A stretch of DNA of 64,000 nucleotides. Origin: Desulfobacteraceae bacterium. Lineage in GTDB: Bacteria > Desulfobacterota > Desulfobacteria > Desulfobacterales > SURF-7. The notes under the pieces were generated by a model. That model had not been told where the DNA came from and made no database searches. It worked only from the letters and a program-made list of their open reading frames with translations. Positions 46,543-54,990 of this stretch are shown one piece after another (positions within the stretch are counted from its first letter, which is position 1; each line of letters begins with the position of its first letter). The position numbers and the translations under genes are program-made. The stretch lies in contig QZKS01000047.1 in NCBI GenBank assembly GCA_003599865.1, forward strand, positions 62,001-126,000, read 5' to 3'.

Positions 46543-47754
46543 ATGTTCTGGACAATGAAGAAAAAACTGTATCGCATGCAGCACCAGGTGATGAAGGTGG
46601 CCTCTGCCGTTTTGCCGTTCCCCATACCGGTTCTGCTGACCGGTCCCGGCAGCGTGGGAAAGCTTGCTGAAAATATCCGGATAAGAGGCCTTAAGCATGT
46701 GATGATCGTGACGGATAAGATTCTGATGGGATTGCACCTGCCGGACGGCCTGCTGAAATCCCTGACCGAAAACAACATCAAGTATACTATTTACGACAAA
46801 GTGCAGCCCAATCCCACCATTCAAAATGTGGAAGACGGGCGGACCCTGTACAAACAGAAAAAATGCGATTCCCTGATCGGTTTTGGCGGCGGATCGCCCA
46901 TTGATTGCGCCAAAATCATCGGCGCCCGGCTTTCCAACCCCTATCTGTCCGTAAGGAGGATGAAGGGGCTGTTCCGGGTGATCCTGCCGACACCGCCGCT
47001 GTTCTGTGTGCCCACAACCGCCGGCACCGGCTCGGAAACCACGGTTGCCGCCGTCATATCCGATCCGGACACCCATGAAAAATTCGCCATCAGCGATCTC
47101 AAGCTGATTCCCAAAATTGCCGTACTGGACCCCGAACTGATGGTCGGCCTTCCGCCGCACATCACCTCCACGACCGGCATGGACGCCCTTACCCATGCGG
47201 TGGAAGCCTATATCGGCCTGAACGGAAACAAGTTTACCGATGAAAACGCGGAAAACGCCACCCGGCTGATTTTTGAAAACCTGGAAAAGGCCTACAAAAA
47301 AGGGACGGACCTCACGGCGCGCAACAATATGGCGCTGGCGTCCTTTTACGGCGGCTCGGCGTTTACCCGGGCATATGTGGGATATGTGCATGCCATCGCC
47401 CATACCCTGGGAGGAATGTACGGTGTACCGCACGGGCTTGCCAATGCGGTTATCCTGCCCCATGTGCTGGAATTCTGCCGCAAGGAAGCGGAGAAAAAAC
47501 TGGCCCAGCTCGCCATTGCCGGCGGCATCGGCGAAAAAGGGGAATCGGACAAGGAATTATCCAAACGGTTTATTGAAAAAGTAAAATCCATGAACAAAAA
47601 AATGAAAATCCCGGCATACATCAAAGAGCTCAGGGAAGAAGATATCCCGCACATCGCCGGGAAAGCCCTGGATGAAGCCCATCCGGATTATCCCGTCCCC
47701 CGCATCATGACACAGGAGGAATGCGAAGCCCTGATCCGGAAACTGCTGCCGTAA
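46543..47754 (+). CDS. Iron-containing alcohol dehydrogenase (group III)
   Basis: A 403-residue enzyme that oxidises alcohols or reduces aldehydes with NAD(P). The nucleotide loop is GFGGGSPIDCAK (about residue 110); metal ligands fall in STTGMDALTHAVEAY (Asp and His) and HAIAHTLGGMYGVPHGLANA (two His). This places it with lactaldehyde/butanol-type dehydrogenases; the natural substrate cannot be told. The ATG at 46543 has AAGG 8 bases before it, and a GTG at 46537 is in frame. The gene lies directly behind a MITE-like element. Confidence 0.93.
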   Translation: MFWTMKKKLYRMQHQVMKVASAVLPFPIPVLLTGPGSVGKLAENIRIRGLKHVMIVTDKILMGLHLPDGLLKSLTENNIKYTIYDKVQPNPTIQNVEDGRTLYKQKKCDSLIGFGGGSPIDCAKIIGARLSNPYLSVRRMKGLFRVILPTPPLFCVPTTAGTGSETTVAAVISDPDTHEKFAISDLKLIPKIAVLDPELMVGLPPHITSTTGMDALTHAVEAYIGLNGNKFTDENAENATRLIFENLEKAYKKGTDLTARNNMALASFYGGSAFTRAYVGYVHAIAHTLGGMYGVPHGLANAVILPHVLEFCRKEAEKKLAQLAIAGGIGEKGESDKELSKRFIEKVKSMNKKMKIPAYIKELREEDIPHIAGKALDEAHPDYPVPRIMTQEECEALIRKLLP

Positions 47755-47814
47755 TGAACGTCCGGCTGCCATTGAAATGAATAAAGGCAAAAAAGATGGA
47801 GAGGAGAATGTGAC

Positions 47815-48618
47815 ATGGCGATTATCACCATTTCAAGAGGTTCCTTCAGCCATGGCAGGGATGTGGCGGAGATGGTATCGGAAGAGCTGGGTTATCAGTG
47901 TGTCGGCCGGGAAATGATTCTGGAGGCATCCCGGGAATTCAATATTCCGGATATCCGCCTGGAAAGAGCCATCCATGATGCCCCTTCCATTCTGGACAGC
48001 TTCACATATGGCCGGGAGCGGTATATCGCCTATTTTGAGGCTGCATTTCTCAAATACCTCAAACGCGACAATGTGGTTTATCATGGTCTGGCCGGTCATT
48101 TTTTTCTCAAAGGGGTTGCACATGCCCTGAAGGTCCGGATTATAGCGGACCCGGAGGAACGGGCCGGCCTTGAGGCGGCAAGGGAAAACATAAGCCCGGA
48201 AGCCGCCCTGAAGATGCTCAAGAAGGATGACCAGGAAAGGCAGAAATGGAGCAAAAGCCTCTATGGAATCGATACCGGTGATTCCAGCCTCTATGATCTG
48301 GTGATTCATATCCGTAAAATAGGAAAAAAAGAAGCAGCCGAAATTATCTGCCATACCGCCGGACTGGAAAACTTTCAAACCACTTACGATTCCCAGAAAG
48401 CCCTTGAAAATCTGGCAATGGCCGCGGAGGTGAAGGCGGCCCTCATTGATCTCAAACCCGATCTGCGGGTAACCGCCGCCAATGGCAATGTGCGGATCGA
48501 AACCAAAAACGCCGACAACCCGGAAATCCTTGCGGAGATGGAGGAAATCGCCCGCCGTGTCCCCGGTGTTGAAAATGTGGAAATCAAATTCATTCGCAAG
48601 GTGGATTGGACGGATTGA
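47815..48618 (+). CDS. Cytidylate-kinase-like protein with C-terminal BON-like domain
   Basis: A 267-residue protein. Residues 1-190 follow the 'cytidylate kinase-like' family: ITISRGSFSHGRDVAEMVSEELG replaces the normal Walker loop, and LERAIHDAP, YHGLAGHFFL and YDLVIHIRKIGKKEAAEII are family features. Residues 205-262 look like a BON domain (AAEVKAALIDL, VTAANGNVRIETK, VPGVENVEIKFI), usually involved in membrane or lipid contact. True CMP-kinase activity is uncertain. AGGAG precedes the ATG. The gene is 60 bp after the alcohol dehydrogenase and only 6 bp from the end of the convergent lon-type gene. Confidence 0.8.
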   Translation: MAIITISRGSFSHGRDVAEMVSEELGYQCVGREMILEASREFNIPDIRLERAIHDAPSILDSFTYGRERYIAYFEAAFLKYLKRDNVVYHGLAGHFFLKGVAHALKVRIIADPEERAGLEAARENISPEAALKMLKKDDQERQKWSKSLYGIDTGDSSLYDLVIHIRKIGKKEAAEIICHTAGLENFQTTYDSQKALENLAMAAEVKAALIDLKPDLRVTAANGNVRIETKNADNPEILAEMEEIARRVPGVENVEIKFIRKVDWTD

Positions 48619-48624
48619 CAGCGG

Positions 48625-50661
48625 TCAGTCGGCGGCGCCGGCCTCCAGCAGAACCAGTTCCTGAAGGCTCTTCACCTCCTCTGCCGTGACAATCGTCATG
48701 CTGCTTTTCAGATCCGGGTCCAGGTTGCCGATATCCACCTCGTTCCCCTTGGGCAGGATGACCGTGCGGATGCCTGCCCGCTGTGCAGCCAGCAGTTTCT
48801 CCCGGATACCGCTGACCGCTAAAATCCTGCCGCTCAGCGTAATCTCACCGGTCAAGGCCACATCCCGCCTGGCCGGTTTTTTCGTGATCAGGGAAAGCAG
48901 TGCCACCATAATCGTTACCCCTGCGGAGGGACCGTCTTTGGATACCGCACCGGCGGGGATGTGAATGTGAATGTCGCTGTTTTCAAAAAAATCCGGATCA
49001 ATCCCCAGTTGCAGAGCATTGCTGCGAAGATAACTCAGGGCGGTCTGGGCGGACTCCCGCAGAACATCCCCCAGGGAGCCGGTGAGAATCAGATGCTGGC
49101 TTCCTTTCATGAGAGCCGCTTCCACAAAAATAATTTCTCCTCCGAATTCCGTCCATACCAGACCGGTGGACACCCCGATCCGGTGGCCGGATGAGGCGAT
49201 CTGGTGTTCATATTTCGGCGGCCCGAGGAGACGCTCCGTCAACTGCGAATCGATTTTCATCGGCTTGGCCGATCCGGCATCCAGATTTTGCAGGCTGATA
49301 CGGGCGATCTTTCGGCAGATGGTTGCGATTTCCCGGTCCAGATTCCTCAACCCCGCTTCCATGGTATAGTTTCGAATGATTTGAAGGACCGTATCAGGGG
49401 TGAAGCTTACATTACGGGACAGAAGCGCATGTTCCTTCAACTGGCGGGGAATCATATACCGGGCTGCGATCACCTGCTTTTCCTTCTCCGTATAACCGGG
49501 AAAATGAATGTTTTCCATGCGGTCAAGCAACGGCCCGGGCAGTCGCTCCACGACATTGGCCGTAGCGATGAACATCACCGCAGACAGATCAAAGGGGAGA
49601 TCCAGATAATGATCGGTGAATCGGCTGTTCTGTTCCGGGTCCAGAATTTCCAGCAATACCGAGGCTGGATCACCCCGAAAATCCTGACCGATCTTGTCGA
49701 TTTCATCCAGCATGAACACCGGATTTTTCACGCCCAGCCGCTTGATCTCATTGATGATACGGCCCGGCATGGCCCCTACGTACGTGCGGCGATGTCCGCG
49801 CAATTCCGCTTCGTCGCGGAGACCGCCGACTGAAATGCGCACGAATTTCCGCTGCAAGGTTTCGGCAATAGCCTGCCCCAGTGATGTTTTACCGGTTCCC
49901 GGCGGACCGGAAAATAAAAGAATGGGGCTGCGGGTCAGACGCAGAACCTTTTTTCGTTCCCGGAGCTGCTTGACCATGATACGGAGTTCATTCAGATCCA
50001 CTGGTTTGGCCAGGTAGTTGGTTGCCCCTTTCTGGAGCGCATCCACGGCGCTGCTGACAGTGGCATATCCCGTAATCATGATAAATTCAGTATGCGGTGC
50101 GATTTTACGGGCAGCCTCCAGCAGCTGGATGCCGTCCATTTTTTCCATTTTCAGATCCGTGAGCACCAGTTCAAATTCCTGCCCCTCCATGATATGGAGT
50201 GCCTCCACCCCATTGGCGGCGGTAGAAACCCGATACCCTTCCTTGCTCAGCACATGCTCCAGGTTGGACCGGGCGATGGGTTCATCGTCCACCACCAGAA
50301 TACGAAATTCCCGGAGCGAGGAAAGCGCCCGTACCGCCAGGAATTCCAGAATTCTTTCCTTGACATGTCCAAGGCCGTGATGCTGTTTTTCCAGGACGAC
50401 CTCCGCCCTTTTCAGATCCAGGTTGTCCTCGGTAAAATGGTTCCAGGGAAGTGACAGGATATATTCAACATAGTCCAGCCCTATACCGTATTCCGGAACG
50501 GTGCTGTCCATATTTTCAAGTCGCTCCAGTTGCGTTTCCACCACGGCAGCGATGGCCTCCGGCAGTTCGGCTTTTTTGGCCTGGGCACGCAGTTCTGAAA
50601 AATCCTGTTTACCGGAAGACGTTCCGTCTTTTGATTTCGATGGTTTTCTGAAAAGGGACAT
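48625..50661 (-). CDS. lon: Lon protease with an inserted response-regulator receiver domain
   Basis: A 678-residue ATP-dependent protease with an unusual layout. Residues 50-115 are the Lon helical linker that precedes the ATPase (YVEYILSLPWNHFTEDNLDL, HHGLGHVKERILEFLAVR). Then, exactly before the ATPase core, comes a complete receiver domain (about 119-238) with acidic pair D125-D126, phospho-acceptor D169 (LTDLKM), T197 and K219. The ATPase follows (Walker A GPPGTGKTS, 252-260; Walker B FMLDEIDK) and the S16 protease domain, with catalytic Ser579 (KDGPSAG) and Lys622, 43 residues apart as in E. coli Lon. The usual 200-residue N-terminal substrate domain is missing. Start chosen at 50661 because GGGAGGG lies just upstream. 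Phosphorylation probably gates proteolysis. It is divergent from the stress operon. Confidence 0.95.
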   Translation of the reverse strand: MSLFRKPSKSKDGTSSGKQDFSELRAQAKKAELPEAIAAVVETQLERLENMDSTVPEYGIGLDYVEYILSLPWNHFTEDNLDLKRAEVVLEKQHHGLGHVKERILEFLAVRALSSLREFRILVVDDEPIARSNLEHVLSKEGYRVSTAANGVEALHIMEGQEFELVLTDLKMEKMDGIQLLEAARKIAPHTEFIMITGYATVSSAVDALQKGATNYLAKPVDLNELRIMVKQLRERKKVLRLTRSPILLFSGPPGTGKTSLGQAIAETLQRKFVRISVGGLRDEAELRGHRRTYVGAMPGRIINEIKRLGVKNPVFMLDEIDKIGQDFRGDPASVLLEILDPEQNSRFTDHYLDLPFDLSAVMFIATANVVERLPGPLLDRMENIHFPGYTEKEKQVIAARYMIPRQLKEHALLSRNVSFTPDTVLQIIRNYTMEAGLRNLDREIATICRKIARISLQNLDAGSAKPMKIDSQLTERLLGPPKYEHQIASSGHRIGVSTGLVWTEFGGEIIFVEAALMKGSQHLILTGSLGDVLRESAQTALSYLRSNALQLGIDPDFFENSDIHIHIPAGAVSKDGPSAGVTIMVALLSLITKKPARRDVALTGEITLSGRILAVSGIREKLLAAQRAGIRTVILPKGNEVDIGNLDPDLKSSMTIVTAEEVKSLQELVLLEAGAAD

Positions 50662-50673
50662 TATGGGAAACCC

Positions 50674-50701
50674 TCCCGTTGTTACAAATTGCAACAGACC
50701 C
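50674..50701. promoter_or_regulatory. Degenerate second enhancer-type dyad near lon
   Basis: The sequence starting TCCCGTTGTTACAA and ending in TTGCAACAGA matches the perfect dyad at 50763-50793 at 18 or more of 28 positions and lies exactly 90 bp from it. It is just upstream of the lon start and is read as a weaker binding site for the same regulator. Confidence 0.5.
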
Positions 50702-50762
50702 GACAATCTGAAACAGCAATCGTGATATTCATTAAAATTAGTGAGATAAAAGAATCATAAAA

Positions 50763-50793
50763 ATCCCGTTATTGCAATATGCAATAACGGGAT
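50763..50793. promoter_or_regulatory. Perfect dyad, candidate enhancer site of the NtrC-type regulator
   Basis: ATCCCGTTATTGCA (50763-50776) and TGCAATAACGGGAT (50780-50793) are perfect inverted repeats around ATA. It lies between lon and the stress operon, about 100 bp upstream of a sigma-54-like promoter. On the minus strand a short T tract follows the stem, so it could also work as an attenuator in the lon leader. Confidence 0.6.
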
Positions 50794-50861
50794 TGCGGAA
50801 AAGAATGCTGCTGTTTTCATACATGCTTGAATTTACAAGGCGGAAAAGGGCCGATAGCTCC

Positions 50862-50877
50862 TGGCATGGTCCTTGAT
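50862..50877 (+). promoter_or_regulatory. Sigma-54-like promoter before the stress operon
   Basis: TGGCATGGTCCTTGAT has the -24 GG and the TTG of the -12 box at correct spacing, but GA replaces GC at -12. The start codon of the first gene lies 55 bp downstream. It agrees with an NtrC-type activator encoded at the other end of the locus, but the -12 mismatch lowers confidence. Confidence 0.4.
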
Positions 50878-50931
50878 AAGCAATACCCCATCCTGGAAAA
50901 GAAAAGGAAACCAATAAGGAGGTGGACAAGC

Positions 50932-51705
50932 ATGATGGCCGAAGACGTCTTGATGAAAAATTCGAAAACCCAAAGCAGTATGAAGCGAAAAATACTTGTT
51001 TTGGATGATCAAGGCTCCTTCCCGGAAGACCTCATGGAGTATGCGGTCCATCTGGCGGAGAGACTCCGTCATGATTTGCTTGTGCTGAGCGCAGATACGG
51101 CATGGGAAGGAGAAGGATTCAGAAAACGGGCCGGAGACATGGCAAAGGCTTTCAGGACCAAGGCCGAGGCCAATGGTATCGGCTGTGAATCCATGGTCCG
51201 GAAAGGCGATCTGGGAGCGGTCATCCAGGAGATCAAGGAAAAAGAGAAGCGGATCGGTTTTATTCTGACGGATGCCGGCATTGACCGACGGATCATTGCC
51301 GAACACATCCCCCTCCCGATTTTCAGCATGGAATCTAAACATCATCGTAATGGAGGTATGCTTATGACAAAAAGGGCAACAGACCAAAAGAAAAAAACGG
51401 CAATGAAAACTGCCGGGTTCGGCGTGATCACTGCGATTCTGTATGCCGCTGTATTCATGAACGCGGACACGGTCATGAACTATTTTACCCGGGGCGGCTG
51501 GTATGCTGCTTTACCCGTGGCTTCCGTATTCATTTTTTCCTTTGCGCACGGCGCATTCGCAGGAAACCTGTGGTCGCTGCTGGGCATCGAAGCCGTTCAA
51601 AAGGATGCACTGCGGGAGGTGGAACGAAAGGTAATACAGAAAAAACAGAAAATCGCCAAGAAACCCCGCGCGTATTCGTATGTCAACCCATTTCATCGCA
51701 TTTAA
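50932..51705 (+). CDS. Universal-stress-like domain fused to a small membrane module
   Basis: A 257-residue protein. Residues 17-140 resemble a universal stress protein (KRKILVLDDQGSFPEDLMEYAVHLAERL, then VQEIKEKEKRIGFILTDA-like region). From about residue 143 a separate module follows with two transmembrane helices (TAGFGVITAILYAAVFMN and AALPVASVFIFSFAHGAFAG) and a basic tail. AAGGAGGTGG precedes the ATG at 50932. Inside, an ATG at 51358 is preceded by GGAGG at the right distance, so a 115-residue membrane protein may also be made alone. The next gene, a TauE-type exporter, follows 60 bp later; membrane module, exporter and stress proteins form an operon. Confidence 0.75.
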   Translation: MMAEDVLMKNSKTQSSMKRKILVLDDQGSFPEDLMEYAVHLAERLRHDLLVLSADTAWEGEGFRKRAGDMAKAFRTKAEANGIGCESMVRKGDLGAVIQEIKEKEKRIGFILTDAGIDRRIIAEHIPLPIFSMESKHHRNGGMLMTKRATDQKKKTAMKTAGFGVITAILYAAVFMNADTVMNYFTRGGWYAALPVASVFIFSFAHGAFAGNLWSLLGIEAVQKDALREVERKVIQKKQKIAKKPRAYSYVNPFHRI

Positions 51706-51765
51706 AAATGGGAAACAAATACGGGAAAGCCAATAACGATTTACAAAATAAAGGAGATCAGTCAT

Positions 51766-52830
51766 ATGCATGACCTTGCACAACAGACCATTCAGTTCAT
51801 TGATTTGGACGCCTTTTCCATATTTTTCCTGTTTCTGGTGGGATTCATCGGAGGGCTTGTCAGCGGTTTCATCGGTTCCGGCGGCGCCTTTGTTCTGACG
51901 CCGGGCATGATGAGCCTCGGAGTTCCGGGAACGGTTGCAGTAGCGAGCAACATGTGTCATAAATTCCCCAAAGCCCTGGTCGGTGCTTACAAACGATTCA
52001 AATACGGACAGGTGGACATCAAGCTGGGACTGGTTATGGCCGCTTCCGCCGGTGTGGGTGTACAGGTGGGAATCCGAATCCAGCAATGGATTCTGGAAGC
52101 CTGGGGACAGGCCGGTTCCAACCTGTATGTGAGCGTTTCATTTGTTTTGATTCTGGTGATTGTGGGCGGATATGTTTTCCGGGATGCCTTGGGTTCCATA
52201 CGTTCCGGGGCTGCCGAAACGGTTTCCGCCCTGGCAAAAAAACTGCAGGCCATCAACCTGCCGCCGATGATCTACTTCAAGACCGCCAATGTTCGGATAT
52301 CACTGTGGTTTACGATTCCGGTCGGTTTTGCCACCGGCATGCTGGCCGCCACTATTGCCGTAGGCGGTTTTATCGGTGTGCCGGGCATGATCTATGTTAT
52401 GGGGGTTTCAAGCCTGATCGCCTCCGCCAGCGAGCTGGTGATCGCCTTTGTCATGGGATTTGGCGGAAGCATCAACTGGGCCATCCACGGCATGATAGAC
52501 ATCCGGCTGACACTCATCATCCTGGGCGGCTCTCTGCTCGGTGTGCAACTGGGTGCTATCGGGACGACCTATGTCAAGGATTATATGATTAAATTTGTGA
52601 TGGGTACCATCATGCTCATCGTGGCGATCAGCCGGGGACTGGCGATTCCGGAATACCTGCGCCAACTGGGACTGATGTCCATCAGCCCTGAAACGACCGG
52701 CATTCTGAACAAAGTCAGTTTTGTGTTCATGTGCCTTGCCCTCATTGTCGGTGCCGTGATTATTCTGGGCAGTATGTGGCAAGGGCGGCGGATGTCGGCG
52801 ACCATGAATGAAATACATGCAGAGACGTAA
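51766..52830 (+). CDS. TauE/SafE-family sulfite/sulfonate exporter
   Basis: A 354-residue membrane protein of the TauE/SafE (DUF81) family with about eight to nine transmembrane helices. Family signatures are GFIGGLVSGFIGSGGAFVLTP near the start and GFATGMLAATIAVGGFIGVP in the second half. Proteins of the group export sulfite, sulfoacetate or other organosulfur anions. A sulfite role would suit a sulfur-metabolising anaerobe, but the substrate is inferred. AAGGAGATC precedes the ATG. Its last 23 bp overlap the start of the next stress-protein gene, so translation is coupled. Confidence 0.9.
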   Translation: MHDLAQQTIQFIDLDAFSIFFLFLVGFIGGLVSGFIGSGGAFVLTPGMMSLGVPGTVAVASNMCHKFPKALVGAYKRFKYGQVDIKLGLVMAASAGVGVQVGIRIQQWILEAWGQAGSNLYVSVSFVLILVIVGGYVFRDALGSIRSGAAETVSALAKKLQAINLPPMIYFKTANVRISLWFTIPVGFATGMLAATIAVGGFIGVPGMIYVMGVSSLIASASELVIAFVMGFGGSINWAIHGMIDIRLTLIILGGSLLGVQLGAIGTTYVKDYMIKFVMGTIMLIVAISRGLAIPEYLRQLGLMSISPETTGILNKVSFVFMCLALIVGAVIILGSMWQGRRMSATMNEIHAET

Positions 52831-53578
52831 ACATTTTCTTGTGGCGTTAAACGGATCAGCGTCCGGGTACCACGCCCTGACCGAAGCGATACGGTTGGCC
52901 CAATGGAACAAGGGGGAGGTTACGGCGATCACCGTAACCCCGCCTTATCTGGGTGATTTAAACCTTACAGGGGTTAAGGACGTGCAATCCCTGATGGTCG
53001 GGTTTGCCGGCGAAATCCTTGATAAAGCCTACAAAGCCGGCTCATCCCTCGGCATGCGAATCAATATTCGATGCGAAGCAGGGGAACCGGAAACCGAAAT
53101 TGCCGCCTTTTATGCCCGCGGGCAATTTGATGCGGTCGTGCTGGGAGCGACACGGCGTTCCGGCATGGCCGGATTTCTGTTGGGAAATACGCGGTTAAAA
53201 ATCATCCGCAGCCTGGATGAGACCGAAGTCCTGATGATTCCGGAACAGGCATCTGTCGGCTGGGAAAAAATCCTTTTGGTAATGGACGAAACCGATCAGG
53301 ATGCAGAGATTCTAAAGCGCGCCGCTGAACTGGCCCGGTCCTATGGCGGAGAACTGACGATTCAAAGACTCTCTAACAATTTTTCTGCAAGGCGAAAAAA
53401 AACAGGGGCTCCCGATTCCGGCAAGGCGGATATGATTCTTCAGCGCATCCGCACGGAAAACTTTCAGATGGTCATTCTGAGCCGCAAGGTCGGTCGCAGA
53501 CGAAGCCTGATCCGCATCGGCCTGACGGACGGAATCATTGCGCAGAATCGTCCCGTATTGATTCTCCGCAAGCTGTAA
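52808..53578 (+). CDS. Tandem universal stress protein (UspA family)
   Basis: A 256-residue protein with two UspA-type domains. The first has the nucleotide-binding pattern GATRRSGMAGFLLGNTRLKIIRS (G-2x-G-9x-G-S/T type); the second is shorter and more divergent (KILLVMDETDQDAEILKRAAELARS, VILSRKVGRRRSLIRIG). Universal stress proteins bind ATP or AMP and support survival in stress. It is the last gene of the stress/TauE operon, overlapping TauE by 23 bp. A hairpin with an adjacent A tract lies 5 bp beyond and works for the opposite strand. Confidence 0.9.
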   Translation: MKYMQRRKHFLVALNGSASGYHALTEAIRLAQWNKGEVTAITVTPPYLGDLNLTGVKDVQSLMVGFAGEILDKAYKAGSSLGMRINIRCEAGEPETEIAAFYARGQFDAVVLGATRRSGMAGFLLGNTRLKIIRSLDETEVLMIPEQASVGWEKILLVMDETDQDAEILKRAAELARSYGGELTIQRLSNNFSARRKKTGAPDSGKADMILQRIRTENFQMVILSRKVGRRRSLIRIGLTDGIIAQNRPVLILRKL

Positions 53579-53602
53579 AAAAAGTCCGGCAGAACACCGG
53601 AC
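53577..53602 (-). terminator. Intrinsic terminator of the kinase/regulator operon
   Basis: Read on the minus strand, GTCCGG (53602-53597) and CCGGAC (53589-53584) form a stem around 7 bases, followed directly by T7 (53583-53577). It lies 28 bp beyond the regulator gene. Confidence 0.75.
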
Positions 53603-53630
53603 CACTTCCACGATCATCCCGCCGATACCA

Positions 53631-54974
53631 TCAGATCCGGTATCGCTTCAACTTCCGCCACAGAGAGACACGGTCGATTCCGAGAATTTCAGCCGCCTTG
53701 GTCTTGTTATCGTTGACCTGCTGCATGACCCATCCGATATAGTTCCTCTCATTTTCTTCCAGGGTAAGAAACTCCTGTGAACGCCGCGTGACCCTGTCCG
53801 CAAACGACTGCAGGTCAAAAGGCAGATGCCGGACTTCAATGGTTGAATCACCGGCGAGTGTGACGGCACGTTCCATGATGTTCTCAAGCTCCCGCACATT
53901 ACCCGGAAATTCATAAGACAGCAGTATGTCCATCACGGGTTCTGCAATCATCGCCGACTGCTTCCCCTGTGTTTCTGAAATTTTTTTCAAAAAATGCAGA
54001 CTCAGCGCCGGAATGTCATCCCTGCGGTCTGCCAGACGCGGAACGGGAATCGTGATCACATTCAGACGGTAGTAAAGATCTTTCCGGAAATGTCCGTTTT
54101 CCACTTCCTCCTTCAGATCCTTGTTCGTGGCCGCCAGTACCCGGATATCCACAGGAATCTCCTGGGTACCGCCGATGCGGAGCAGACTCCTTTCCTGCAG
54201 GACCCGCAGCAGCTTGACCTGCATGGCCAGGGGCATGTCGCCGATCTCATCCAGCAGGATCGTTCCGCCCTGAATGGACTCCAGCAATCCTTTCTTGATG
54301 CCGCGGGCTCCGGTAAAGGCTTCCCGCTCATGACCAAAGAGCTCATGGGCAAGCAGCTCCTCATTGAAGGCTCCGCAATTGATTGCCAGAAAACGCCGAT
54401 CCGCCCGCGGACTCAGATTGTGAATGGTTCTTGCCACCAGTTCCTTGCCGGTACCGGTTTCTCCCAGAATCAGAATATTGCAGTCTGTGGGCGCGACCTG
54501 ACGGATAACACCCTTCATGGCCTGCATGGACGGGCTGCTTCCAATCAGCAGATGGGTATCTGTTTTTCCGATATCGGCCTGACGACGAAGGTCGGCCACT
54601 TCGCGGCACAGCGACCTTTTCTCCATGGCGCGGCGCATGAGAAACCGTACCTCGTCGATCTGATACGGTTTGGAGATATAATAATAGGCTCCTTTCTGCA
54701 TGGCCTCTACGGCGGAGGAGACCGTTGCATAACCGGTGACGACAATCACTTCCATATCCGCATACAGCTCCTTGGCACGGCTCAGAACTTCCATGCCGTC
54801 CACAGGCTGCATGCGCAGATCGGTCACGACCAGATCAAACTCCCGTTGTTCCAGTTCACGGATTGCCATCATTCCGTTTTCAACCGCCACCACGGTGTGC
54901 CCTTCCCTGCGCAAGACATGCTCCAGGTTTTCGCGGGCAATCTGTTCATCTTCGGCGATCAGTATCAGGGCCAT
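53631..54974 (-). CDS. NtrC-type sigma-54-dependent response regulator
   Basis: A 447-residue enhancer-binding protein. The receiver domain (1-120; acidic AEDE, phospho-acceptor D52 in VTDLRM, VTGYAT, SKP) is followed by an AAA+ domain with Walker A GETGTGKE, Walker B GGTILLDEIGD and the sigma-54 contact loop. That loop reads EAFTGA where the consensus is GAFTGA. A Fis-type helix-turn-helix closes the protein (NKTKAAEILGIDRVSLWRKL). The receiver shares about half of its residues, by eye, with that inserted in Lon. GAAAGGGATG precedes the ATG at 54974. The histidine kinase gene ends 16 bp upstream. It faces the stress operon tail to tail and probably activates it from the dyads upstream. Confidence 0.93.
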   Translation of the reverse strand: MALILIAEDEQIARENLEHVLRREGHTVVAVENGMMAIRELEQREFDLVVTDLRMQPVDGMEVLSRAKELYADMEVIVVTGYATVSSAVEAMQKGAYYYISKPYQIDEVRFLMRRAMEKRSLCREVADLRRQADIGKTDTHLLIGSSPSMQAMKGVIRQVAPTDCNILILGETGTGKELVARTIHNLSPRADRRFLAINCGAFNEELLAHELFGHEREAFTGARGIKKGLLESIQGGTILLDEIGDMPLAMQVKLLRVLQERSLLRIGGTQEIPVDIRVLAATNKDLKEEVENGHFRKDLYYRLNVITIPVPRLADRRDDIPALSLHFLKKISETQGKQSAMIAEPVMDILLSYEFPGNVRELENIMERAVTLAGDSTIEVRHLPFDLQSFADRVTRRSQEFLTLEENERNYIGWVMQQVNDNKTKAAEILGIDRVSLWRKLKRYRI

Positions 54975-54990
54975 GCGAAATTCATCCCTT

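Noticed and set aside
50763-50793. Simple terminator of lon or the stress operon
   Set aside because: It lies upstream of both divergent genes, and a degenerate copy exists 90 bp away, so a binding site is more likely; attenuation of lon stays possible.
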